DNA from: Streptomyces sp. LBL
Lineage (GTDB): Bacteria; Actinomycetota; Actinomycetes; Streptomycetales; Streptomycetaceae
Reading direction: 5' to 3'
NCBI RefSeq assembly: GCF_029893585.1
Contig: NZ_JARXYX010000010.1
Coordinates: 186,001 to 250,000, forward strand
Length of the DNA stretch: 64,000 bases
Below are positions 43,581 to 51,679 of this stretch, in pieces. Numbering within the stretch: the first letter of the stretch is position 1; the number at the start of each line of letters is the position of its first letter. The notes below the pieces were generated by a model. The model made no database searches and was not told where the DNA came from. It worked only from the letters and a program-made list of their open reading frames with translations. The translations under genes and the position numbers were made by a program.

Positions 43581-44866
43581 GCCACCAGCGCATTGGCCAG
43601 CAGATGCGGGTCGTCCGCGCCGCACAACTCCCGGACGCTGTGCATCGACAGGATCGCCACGCCGATGTCGACCGTGCGGATGCCGTGCCGGGCCGCGGTG
43701 ATCGGGCCGATCGTGGTGCCGCAGGGCATCGAGTTGTTGGACACGAAGGACTGGAAGGGCACGCCCGCCTTCTCGCAGGCGGCGGCGAACACCGCGCGGC
43801 CCGAACCGTCCGTGGCGTAGCGGTTGTTGACGTTGACCTTCAGGATCGGTCCGCCGTTGACGCGCGGGTGGTGCGTCGGGTCGTGCCGCTCGGCGTAGTT
43901 GGGGTGGACGGCGTGACCGGTGTCGGAGGACAGACAGACGGTGCCGGCGAAGGCCCGCGCCCGGTCCTCGTACGCTCCTCCGCGCGCGAACACCGACCGC
44001 TCCAGCACCCCGCCGAGCAGCGGGCCGTCCGCGCCCGTGTCCGACTGCGACCCGTTCTCCTCGTGGTCGAAGGCGGCCAGTACGGGGATGTAGGGCAGGT
44101 CCGGGCCGCAGACCGCGGCGAGCGCCGACACGCCCGCGTGCACCGACAGCAGGTTGTCCATGCGTGGCCCGGCGACCAGTTCGTTGTCACGGCCCAGACG
44201 GGCCGGCGGCTCCACGGAGTGCGTCATCAGGTCCCAGCCGGTCACCTCGCCCGCACCGAGCCCGGACTCCTCTTCCAGGAAGGAGATCAGGTCGCCGTCG
44301 CGCACGTCGCTGCCCAGGCCCCAGATGGGCTGCAGATGCCGCTGCTTGTCCAGCTTGAGGCCCTCCGTCGCCACGGAACGGTCCAGGTGGATGGCGAGTT
44401 GGGGCACCCGCAGCAGCGGCCGGTCGACGTTCACGAGCCGCGTCGAGCCGTCCCGCAGGGACAGCCGGCCCGCGAGGCCCAGGTCGCGGTCGAGCCACGA
44501 GTTCAGCAGCGGCCCGCCGTAGATCTCCACGGCCACCTGCCGCCAGCCGTGCGCCCCGGTGTCGGGCCGCGGCTTGACCCGGAGGTTGGGCGAGTCGGTG
44601 TGTGCGCCGACGATCCGGAACGGCGTGTGCGGCGCGACGCCCTCGGGGACGTACCAGGCCACGATCGCCCCGCCGCGCAGCACGTACTTGCCGCCGCTCG
44701 TCCCGTCCCAGGCGTCCGTCTCCGCGACCTGTCGGAAACCGGCCTTTTCCAGCCGCGCGGCGGTGTTCGCCACCGCGTGGTACGGCGACGGACTGGCCGC
44801 CAGGAACGACATCAGGTCATCGGTGAGTCCGCGGTCGAAGCGGGAGGGTTCGGTCATGGGGTTCAC
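43565..44866 (-). CDS. M18 family aminopeptidase
   Basis: A 433-residue metallopeptidase. Zinc-binding motifs are GAHTDSPNLRVKPRPD, DHEENGSQSDTGA and HPNYAERHDPTHHPRVNGGP. The length is normal for the family (about 430-460). It should remove N-terminal acidic or other residues from peptides in the cytoplasm. A strong hairpin separates it from the acyl-CoA dehydrogenase gene upstream. Confidence 0.88.
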   Translation of the reverse strand: MNPMTEPSRFDRGLTDDLMSFLAASPSPYHAVANTAARLEKAGFRQVAETDAWDGTSGGKYVLRGGAIVAWYVPEGVAPHTPFRIVGAHTDSPNLRVKPRPDTGAHGWRQVAVEIYGGPLLNSWLDRDLGLAGRLSLRDGSTRLVNVDRPLLRVPQLAIHLDRSVATEGLKLDKQRHLQPIWGLGSDVRDGDLISFLEEESGLGAGEVTGWDLMTHSVEPPARLGRDNELVAGPRMDNLLSVHAGVSALAAVCGPDLPYIPVLAAFDHEENGSQSDTGADGPLLGGVLERSVFARGGAYEDRARAFAGTVCLSSDTGHAVHPNYAERHDPTHHPRVNGGPILKVNVNNRYATDGSGRAVFAAACEKAGVPFQSFVSNNSMPCGTTIGPITAARHGIRTVDIGVAILSMHSVRELCGADDPHLLANALVAFLEG

Positions 44867-44876
44867 CTTAACGACG

Positions 44877-44918
44877 GACGGAGGCCCGCTCCCCGTGGCG
44901 GGAAAACGGGCCTCCGTC
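44877..44918. terminator. 12-bp stem-loop after the acyl-CoA dehydrogenase gene
   Basis: GACGGAGGCCCG and CGGGCCTCCGTC form a perfect stem with an 18-base loop. A partial second copy of the right arm follows at 44926-44937. It most likely ends the gene at 45008, though no T run is seen. Confidence 0.65.
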
Positions 44919-45007
44919 AGGGCGTCGGGCCTCCGTCAGGGCTGTGCACGGAGGGGGACGGCGACTGGCCGCGGCACTGGAACTGCACTAGAACTGCACT
45001 GGAACTG

Positions 45008-46849
45008 CTAGAACGCGGCCTCGTCCAGCTCCATGATGTCCAGCTCAACGCCCTCTGCGACCTTGCGGGCCAGGGTGACGCCGGGCAGGACGTCGGCCGC
45101 GAAGAACTTCGCCGCCGCGATCTTGCCGGTGTAGAAGGCGACATCCTTGGCGGACACAGCCTTCGAGGAAGCCGTCTCCAGCTTCTCGGCGGCGATCGCC
45201 GCACCCTTCAGCAGCAGGTAGCCGACGACGACGTCACCGGAGGCCATCAGTAGACGGGTCGTGTTCAGGCCGACCTTGTAGATGTTCTTGACATCCTGCT
45301 CGGTGGCCGCCAGGTCGGTCAGCATCAGGCCGACGATGGCCTCCAGCTCGACGGCGGCCTTGGCGAGGTGCTCGCGGGCGTCCGCCAGCTCGTCGCCGCC
45401 GGTGCCCAGCGCCAGGAACTTCTTGATGTCCTCGGCGAGCGAGTTCAGCGCGGCGCCCTGGTTACGGACGATCTTGCGGAAGAAGAAGTCCTGCCCCTGG
45501 ATCGCGGTGGTGCCCTCGTACAGGGTGTCGATCTTGGAGTCCCGGATGTACTGCTCGATCGGGTACTCCTGGAGGAAGCCGGAGCCGCCGAAGGTCTGCA
45601 GGGACTGGGCGAGCAGCTCGTAGGCCTTCTCGGAGCCGTAGCCCTTCACGATCGGCAGGAGCAGGTCGTTGAGGGCGTGCTCGGTGGCGGAGTCCTCGCC
45701 GTTCGTCTCCTTGACCTGGATCTCGTCCTGGACGGCCGCGGTGTACATCACCAGGGCGCGCATGCCCTCCGTGTACGCCTTCTGCGTCATCAGCGAGCGG
45801 CGCACGTCGGGGTGGTGGGTGATGGTGACCTTGGGTGCGCTCTTGTCCATGAACTGGGCGAGGTCCGGACCCTGGACGCGCTCCTTGGCGTACTCCAGCG
45901 CGTTGAGGTAGCCCGTCGACAGCGTGGAGATCGCCTTCGTGCCGACCATCATCCGCGCGAACTCGATGATCCGGAACATCTGGCGGATGCCGTCGTGCTT
46001 GTCGCCGATCAGCCAGCCCTTGGCCGGGTGGCGGTCGCCGAAGGTCATCTCGCAGGTGTTGGACGCCTTCAGGCCCATCTTGTGCTCGACGTTCGTGGCG
46101 TACACGCCGTTGCGCTCGCCCAGCTCGCCGGTCTCGAAGTCGAAGAGGTGCTTGGGGACGAGGAAGAGGGAGAGCCCCTTGGTGCCGGGCCCGGCACCCT
46201 CCGGCCTGGCCAGCACGTAGTGGAGGATGTTCTCCGACATGTCGTGCTCACCGGACGTGATGAACCGCTTCACGCCCTCGATGTGCCAGGAGCCGTCCTC
46301 CTGCTGCACGGCCTTGGTGCGGCCGGCGCCGACGTCCGAGCCGGCGTCCGGCTCGGTGAGCACCATGGTGGCGCCCCACTGCTTGTCCACGGCGATCTTC
46401 GCGATGTGCTTCTGCACGTCGTTGCCCTCGTCGAAGAGGACGCCCGCGAAGGCCGGGCCGGAGGAGTACATCCACACGGCCGGGTTGGCGCCGAGGACCA
46501 GCTCCGCGTACGCCCAGATCAGGGAGCGGGGCGCAGTGGTGCCGCCGATCTCCTCGGGCAGGCCCAGACGCCAGTACTCCGCGTCCATGAAGGCCTGGTA
46601 GCTCTTCTTGAAGGAGGCGGGCACCGGCGCGGTGTTCGTCTCCGCGTCGAAGACCGGCGGGTTGCGGTCGGAGTCGGCGAAGGACTCCGCCAGCTCGTTC
46701 TCCGAGAGGCGGGTCACCTCCTCGAGGATGCTCTTCGCGGTGTCCGTGTCCATCTCCGCGAAGGGACCGGTCCCGTACAGCTTGTCGCGCCCGAGGACCT
46801 CGAAGAGGTTGAACTCGATGTCGCGGAGATTCGACTTGTAGTGCCCCAT
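45008..46849 (-). CDS. Acyl-CoA dehydrogenase (FadE5-like)
   Basis: A 613-residue flavoprotein of the long acyl-CoA dehydrogenase type. FAD- and substrate-binding parts are present ([26 protein letters not shown]), and the catalytic Glu lies in [13 protein letters not shown]-terminal extension of about 130 residues matches the FadE5 group. It does the first step of fatty-acid beta-oxidation. ATG 46849 (MGHYKSN) was preferred to a start 15 codons earlier. Confidence 0.88.
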   Translation of the reverse strand: MGHYKSNLRDIEFNLFEVLGRDKLYGTGPFAEMDTDTAKSILEEVTRLSENELAESFADSDRNPPVFDAETNTAPVPASFKKSYQAFMDAEYWRLGLPEEIGGTTAPRSLIWAYAELVLGANPAVWMYSSGPAFAGVLFDEGNDVQKHIAKIAVDKQWGATMVLTEPDAGSDVGAGRTKAVQQEDGSWHIEGVKRFITSGEHDMSENILHYVLARPEGAGPGTKGLSLFLVPKHLFDFETGELGERNGVYATNVEHKMGLKASNTCEMTFGDRHPAKGWLIGDKHDGIRQMFRIIEFARMMVGTKAISTLSTGYLNALEYAKERVQGPDLAQFMDKSAPKVTITHHPDVRRSLMTQKAYTEGMRALVMYTAAVQDEIQVKETNGEDSATEHALNDLLLPIVKGYGSEKAYELLAQSLQTFGGSGFLQEYPIEQYIRDSKIDTLYEGTTAIQGQDFFFRKIVRNQGAALNSLAEDIKKFLALGTGGDELADAREHLAKAAVELEAIVGLMLTDLAATEQDVKNIYKVGLNTTRLLMASGDVVVGYLLLKGAAIAAEKLETASSKAVSAKDVAFYTGKIAAAKFFAADVLPGVTLARKVAEGVELDIMELDEAAF

Positions 46850-47035
46850 GGCGACGGCTCCGTAGCGGATCGGCGAGGCACGAACTCCTCGCACCTAGTT
46901 CACATACCAACAAGTAGCTACGCCGATGATGCTACCCGCCGGTAATAAGAAGCAACCCCGACGGGGTGTCTGTGACAGGTCACACCAGACGAGGAAGGTC
47001 CCCCGGGCCCGCCCGCGCTCGGTACTCTTGCGGGC

Positions 47036-47500
47036 ATGTACGGCTACGACCAGAACGTCGGCGCTCAGCAGCAGTACGCCCCGCCGCAGCAGCCCATGTC
47101 CGGCGGCTACGGGCAGGAGCAGCCGCTGTACCCGGAGCCGTCCCCGCCCTCCCTCGCCGACGCGGTGCGGGCCTTCACCACCGGGCAGGTGACCGCCGAG
47201 GACTTCCAGCAGGTCTTCGCGACCTCCAAGGTGTACTGCCCGCGCGGCGACAACCCCGGCTTCCTCGCCCTGCACAACACCCAGCAGCCGGTGATCCCCA
47301 TGTTCACCTCGCTCAAGGAACTGCGGCGGTACGCGGGCAAGGAGTCCAAGTACTTCGTGATCACCGGCGCCGAGGTGATCGACCTGCTCCCGACCGGCTA
47401 CGGCTTCGTCCTCGACATGGAGGGCGAGCACCGGATGGTGTTCGACGCGAAGGCCGTGGAGCAGATGGTCGAGTTCGCGATGCGCCGGATGTACGGCTGA
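47036..47500 (+). CDS. SseB family protein
   Basis: A 154-residue protein. After a Gln/Pro/Tyr-rich start (YGYDQNVGAQQQYAPPQQP) comes an SseB N-terminal fold (FATSKVYCPRGDN, IPMFTSLKELRRYAGKES, FVLDMEGEHRMVFD). Members have no certain function. It is divergent from the acyl-CoA dehydrogenase gene. Confidence 0.8.
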   Translation: MYGYDQNVGAQQQYAPPQQPMSGGYGQEQPLYPEPSPPSLADAVRAFTTGQVTAEDFQQVFATSKVYCPRGDNPGFLALHNTQQPVIPMFTSLKELRRYAGKESKYFVITGAEVIDLLPTGYGFVLDMEGEHRMVFDAKAVEQMVEFAMRRMYG

Positions 47501-47560
47501 AGATGTACGGCTGGAAGCTGGACGCCGTTGCTTCTCCGGCAGTGCTGCTGGGGGCTTGGA

Positions 47561-47670
47561 GGTCGCTTCGGGTGGCGACGGCTCAGGGTTTCGAAGGTCG
47601 CCTCGGTGGTGACGGCTCAGGATTCCGAAGGTCGCTTCGGGTGGCGACGGCTCAGGGTTTCGGTTTCGAA
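47561..47670. repeat. Three 34-41 bp tandem repeats
   Basis: Units at 47561, 47596 and 47630 share GGTCGCTTCGGGTGGCGACG and GCTCAGGGTTTCGAA, with the second copy altered and the third longer. They lie between convergent genes and touch the stop of the TetR gene. Confidence 0.8.
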
Positions 47671-47672
47671 GG

Positions 47673-48518
47673 TCATTTCGGGAGACGTAGCGCCAGCCCG
47701 TCGAGGACGACTTCGAGGCCGTAGGCGAACTTCTTCTCCCGCAACGCCGCGGGATCCGCGGCCGCGGCGGTGATGTCCTCGCGCGGACCGGCCGGATGGT
47801 CCGGCCCGTCGACATGGCCCGGCCCGGCGGTGGTCTCCGGGTCGTCGGTGGTTTTCGGGTCGTCGGTGGTCTCCGGGGCGTCGGTGGCCACCGGCCCGGG
47901 GGTGGCCTTTGGCCCGGCGGCGGTCTCCGGGGTGGCCGGCAGCAGGCGGGTGACGAAGTCCGCCTCACTCGCGCCGGAGCGGGCCACGGTGCTCAGCCAG
48001 GCCGCCTCGGTGGTGCTCATCCCGATGACGTACGACAGGACCGTGTCCATCGCCCCTGACGGCTCGGGAAGTCCGGCCTCCGTGAACAGGCCGCCCAGCC
48101 GCTCGGAGAAGGCCATCAGGTGAGGACCGAGGTAGACGAGGCCCACCTGCCCGAGGACCGCAGGCAGCCAGGGGTGCCGTAGCGCCGCCGAACGGAAGGA
48201 GCGGGCGGCCTCGGTGACGGCGGCCCGCCAGCCGTCCGGGGTATCGGCCGACGGTACGTGGAGCTCGGCGGCGACCTCGTCCACCGCGAGCTCCAGCAAC
48301 TCGTCCTTGGTGGCGACATGCCGGTAGAGCGAGGCCGCGCCGGCATTCAGGCGGGCGCCCAGCTTGCGCATGCTCAGTGCCTCGATGCCCTCGGTGTCCA
48401 GCATGACGATCGCCTCGCGGACGATCGTGGTGCGGCTGAGGGTCGGCTGGTCCGACCTGGGCTGGGGGCGGGCCCACACGGACGGGATCGGGTTCTGCTG
48501 CGTCGCCTTGGCTGCCAC
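47673..48518 (-). CDS. TetR/AcrR family regulator of the adjacent efflux gene
   Basis: A 281-residue regulator. The helix-turn-helix includes LSMRKLGARLNAGAASLYRHV (in two parts, LSMRKLGARLN and AGAASLYRHV); a TetR_C_1-type tail follows. An insert of 55 residues with TTDDPKTTDDPETT repeats sits near 195-245 and is unusual. It is divergent from the 14-helix transporter, and the shared promoter holds three 17-bp operator-like sites. Confidence 0.86.
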   Translation of the reverse strand: MAAKATQQNPIPSVWARPQPRSDQPTLSRTTIVREAIVMLDTEGIEALSMRKLGARLNAGAASLYRHVATKDELLELAVDEVAAELHVPSADTPDGWRAAVTEAARSFRSAALRHPWLPAVLGQVGLVYLGPHLMAFSERLGGLFTEAGLPEPSGAMDTVLSYVIGMSTTEAAWLSTVARSGASEADFVTRLLPATPETAAGPKATPGPVATDAPETTDDPKTTDDPETTAGPGHVDGPDHPAGPREDITAAAADPAALREKKFAYGLEVVLDGLALRLPK

Positions 48519-48541
48519 GGCTCTCCTCCGCTACCTACATC

Positions 48542-48617
48542 TGCGTACATCGTTCGCATTCAGCGTACAGCGATTGATGGTTGCGAACATCGTTCCATCG
48601 TGCGTACAGTGTTCGCA
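48542..48617. promoter_or_regulatory. Three TetR operator sites
   Basis: TGCGTACATCGTTCGCA (48542-48558), TGCGAACATCGTTCCAT (48582-48598) and TGCGTACAGTGTTCGCA (48601-48617) share the inverted pattern TGCGnAC...GTTCGCA. They cover the space between the regulator and transporter genes, fitting repression of both. Confidence 0.72.
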
Positions 48618-48658
48618 TCGAAGGAACGGTGTCCGCAAGAGGTCGGAAGGAAACCGAG

Positions 48659-50236
48659 ATGGAAACCCGCAACCCACGTCGTTGGTGGATCCTCGTCGTG
48701 CTCTGCCTGAGCACGCTGGTCCTGGTGGTCGACAGCATGGCCCTGACCGTCGCGGTGCCCGCGATGACCGAGGACATCGGGGCGAGCGCCCAGGACACCC
48801 AGTGGATCCTCGACTCCTACATCCTGGTCTTCGCGGGTCTCCTGCTCACCTCCGGCAGCCTGGGCGACCGCTTCGGCCGGCGCAGGGTGATGCTGATCGG
48901 GCTGCTGCTGTTCGGGGCGGGCTCGCTGGCCGCGTCCTTCTGTGCCAGTCCCGGCGAGGTGATCGCCGTACGCGTCGCGATGGGAGTCGGCGGAGCGCTG
49001 ATCATGCCCTCCACCCTCTCGATCCTCATCACCGTCTTCGACGAGGAGGAGCGCGGTAGGGCGATGGCGGCCTGGAGCTCGGTGTCGATGCTGGGGCTGG
49101 TCGGAAGTCCGGTTCTCGGCGGTGTACTGATCGACCACTTCTCCTGGCAGGCGATCTTCTTCATCAACGTGCCGGTCGTCGCGCTGGCCCTGCTCGCCGG
49201 GGTGACCCTGATGCCCGAGTCGAAAGCACCGTGGCAGAAGGCGGACCCGCTGGGCGCGGCACTGTCCGCGACCGGGATGACCGCCCTGGTCTGGTGGATC
49301 ATCGAACTCCCGCAGCAGGGTGCCTTCGGTGGTCGCTCGGCGATCACGCTGACAGTGGCGGTGGTGTCCCTGGCCGGCTTCGTGATCTGGGAGAACGTCA
49401 CGAAGGCCCCGATGGTCCCGCTGGTCCTCTTCAAGCACCGCAACTTCAGCGGCGGTTCGCTGTCCCTGGCGCTGGTCCAGATCGGCAACGGCGGTCTGCT
49501 GCTGGTCCTCACCCAGTACCTGCAGTTCGTGCTCGGCTACTCGGCCGTCGAGGCCGGCCTGGCGTTCCTGCCGCTGGCGGTGGCGGCGCTGCTCGGCAAC
49601 GGCGTGGGCGTCAAGCTGGCCGCGGTCCATGGCAACCGGTACGTGATCCTCGCCGGGATGCTGGTGATGGTGGCCTGCTTCACCCTGCTGACGACGGTGG
49701 ACGCCGACTCCGGCTTCACGGTCCCGGCGATCGCCCTCGGGCTGCTCGGCCTCGGCGCGGGCCTGGCGATGCCGGCCGCGGTGGGCGCGCTGATGGGCAC
49801 GATCCCCGCGGACAAGGCGGGCGTCGGCTCGGCCCTGAACGACACCGTCCAGCAGGCCGGTACGGCCCTGGGTATCGCGATCCTCGGTTCGCTGCTGTCG
49901 AGCGGCTTCGCGGCCAGGATGCCGGCGGGGACGCCGGAGGAGGCCAGGCACTCGATCGCCGGGGCGCTGACGGCGGCGGACGGCGACAGCGGTCTGGTCC
50001 GGGAGGCCCGGGAGGCGTTCACCGCTTCTATGTCGACGACCTTCACGGTCAGCGCGATCGGGGTCCTGGTGGCGGCGGTGGTGGCGACGCTGGTGATGCG
50101 GGACTGCAAGGAGGGGAGCGGCGGGCAGGTCGAGCAGGACGAGTACGCCGGGGGCGTCGAGCGCGTCGAGCAGGCCGACGGTGACCGGGCGGAGAGCGAT
50201 GTGAAGTCGGCCACGGGGGCCGAGTTGATCGTCTGA
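48659..50236 (+). CDS. MFS drug efflux transporter (DHA2, 14 helices)
   Basis: A 525-residue EmrB/QacA-type transporter. The motif GSLGDRFGRRRVMLIG follows helix 2, and motif C (GVGGALIMPSTLS, GLVGSPVLGGVL) is clear. ATG 48659 follows GGAAGGAAACCGAG. It should pump drugs or a metabolite out by proton exchange and is under the TetR gene at 47673. Confidence 0.88.
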   Translation: METRNPRRWWILVVLCLSTLVLVVDSMALTVAVPAMTEDIGASAQDTQWILDSYILVFAGLLLTSGSLGDRFGRRRVMLIGLLLFGAGSLAASFCASPGEVIAVRVAMGVGGALIMPSTLSILITVFDEEERGRAMAAWSSVSMLGLVGSPVLGGVLIDHFSWQAIFFINVPVVALALLAGVTLMPESKAPWQKADPLGAALSATGMTALVWWIIELPQQGAFGGRSAITLTVAVVSLAGFVIWENVTKAPMVPLVLFKHRNFSGGSLSLALVQIGNGGLLLVLTQYLQFVLGYSAVEAGLAFLPLAVAALLGNGVGVKLAAVHGNRYVILAGMLVMVACFTLLTTVDADSGFTVPAIALGLLGLGAGLAMPAAVGALMGTIPADKAGVGSALNDTVQQAGTALGIAILGSLLSSGFAARMPAGTPEEARHSIAGALTAADGDSGLVREAREAFTASMSTTFTVSAIGVLVAAVVATLVMRDCKEGSGGQVEQDEYAGGVERVEQADGDRAESDVKSATGAELIV

Positions 50237-50322
50237 CCCTGGTTGAGTGGTGGCCGGAGGCCGATGCCCTGCGCGGGGCACCGGCGTCCGCTGCTGTCGC
50301 CCCGTACGTCTCGCTGTCTCGG

Positions 50323-50350
50323 TGCTCCGGTGCTCCGGTGCTCCGGTGTC
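50323..50350. repeat. 8-bp CGGTGCTC repeats
   Basis: Three to four copies of CGGTGCTC between the transporter and pirin genes. Probable slippage; no further role seen. Confidence 0.7.
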
Positions 50351-50439
50351 CCGGTCGGGAATGCCCGCCCGGTCTTCCGGGTTAGGGGTGGCGGAAAGTT
50401 CAATGCTCAACTAAACTCGGAGCACAAGGAGGTACGGAC

Positions 50440-51411
50440 ATGCCTGCAGTGACCGTCGAGAACCCGCTGACGCTGCCGCGAGTCGCCGCACCCGCGGACG
50501 CCGTGGCCCGTCCCGTACTCACCGTCACGACCGCGCCGAGCGGTTACGAGGGTGAGGGCTTCCCGGTGCGCCGAGCGTTCGCCGGGATCAACTACCGCCA
50601 CCTGGACCCGTTCATCATGATGGACCAGATGGGCGAGGTGGACTACGCGCCGGGAGAGCCGAAGGGCACCCCTTGGCATCCGCACCGCGGCTTCGAGACC
50701 GTCACCTACATCATCGACGGCATCTTCGACCACCAGGACAGCCAGGGCGGCGGTGGCACCATCACCAACGGTGACACCCAGTGGATGACGGCGGGTTCCG
50801 GCCTGCTGCACATCGAGGCCCCGCCGGAGTCCCTGGTCATGTCCGGCGGTCTCTTCCACGGTCTGCAGCTGTGGGTGAACCTCCCGGCCAAGGACAAGAT
50901 GATGGCCCCGCGCTACCAGGACATCCGCGGCGGCAACGTCCAGCTGCTCACCACACCCGACGGCGGTGCCCTGCTGCGCGTCATCGCGGGCGAGCTGGAC
51001 GGCCACGACGGCCCCGGTGTCACCCACACCCCGATCACGATGGTCCACGCGACGCTGGCGCCGGGCGCGGAGCTCACCCTGCCGTGGCGCGAGGACTTCA
51101 ACGGGCTCGCGTACGTGCTCGCGGGCAAGGGTGCGGTGGGCGCGGAGCGGCGTCCGATCCACCTGGGCCAGACGGCCGTCTTCGGCGCGGGTTCCTCGCT
51201 CACCGTCCGCGCGGACGAGCAGCAGGACTCCCACACGCCGGACCTGGAGGTCGTCCTCCTGGGCGGACAGCCGATCCGTGAGCCGATGGCCCACTACGGT
51301 CCGTTCGTGATGAACACACGTGACGAACTCCAGCAGGCGTTCGACGATTTCCAGAAGGGACGGCTGGGCACGATCCCGGCCGTGCACGGGATGTCCGAGG
51401 GCGGCCTGTAG
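50440..51411 (+). CDS. Pirin family protein
   Basis: A 323-residue bicupin. Metal ligands are HPHRGFETV and HIEAPPE (two His, then His/Glu). RRAFAGINYRHLDPF and FHGLQLWVNLP are conserved pirin strings. Bacterial pirins include quercetinase-like enzymes and regulators of pyruvate metabolism, so the exact role is open. AAGGAGG precedes the ATG. An ideal terminator follows. Confidence 0.87.
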   Translation: MPAVTVENPLTLPRVAAPADAVARPVLTVTTAPSGYEGEGFPVRRAFAGINYRHLDPFIMMDQMGEVDYAPGEPKGTPWHPHRGFETVTYIIDGIFDHQDSQGGGGTITNGDTQWMTAGSGLLHIEAPPESLVMSGGLFHGLQLWVNLPAKDKMMAPRYQDIRGGNVQLLTTPDGGALLRVIAGELDGHDGPGVTHTPITMVHATLAPGAELTLPWREDFNGLAYVLAGKGAVGAERRPIHLGQTAVFGAGSSLTVRADEQQDSHTPDLEVVLLGGQPIREPMAHYGPFVMNTRDELQQAFDDFQKGRLGTIPAVHGMSEGGL

Positions 51412-51439
51412 GGGCCGAGGAGACGGGTACGGTACGACG

Positions 51440-51478
51440 AGGCCCGAAGCCGCAACGTCGTTTTGCGGCTTCGGGCCT
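51440..51478 (+). terminator. Intrinsic terminator after pirin
   Basis: A perfect 15-bp stem AGGCCCGAAGCCGCA/TGCGGCTTCGGGCCT with a 9-base loop. Confidence 0.85.
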
Positions 51479-51509
51479 GTCTCTGTCTCATGCCCGTTCG
51501 GCCAGAGGG

Positions 51510-51677
51510 CTACGGCAACACGTACACGGGTGCTCCGTCGGCAGTGCATCCGACCTGGCGCATACAGCCCCGCTTGAGCAGCATCCGCAGGCAGTCGTGG
51601 ACGCGGTCGGGGGCCAGGCCCGTGCGGTCGGGCGGAAGCCCGCACCGCAACCGCTCCTCCGGTACGAGCTGCGGGGC
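51510..51677 (-). pseudogene. Truncated winged-helix remnant related to the gene at 26008
   Basis: The frame reads DRTGLAPDRVHDCLRMLLKR, then TADGAPVYVLP and stop. This aligns well with ARTGLSVHRVNECLRLLRKH and TEDGAPVYVLDRS of the 178-residue protein at 26008. The coiled-coil half is missing, and no start codon or ribosome site is convincing. It lies directly behind the phosphatase gene, whose last codons touch it. Confidence 0.68.
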
Positions 51678-51679
51678 CG

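Noticed and set aside
47561..47670. CRISPR array
   Set aside because: Units are adjacent with no unique spacers, unequal in length, and no cas genes exist in the window.
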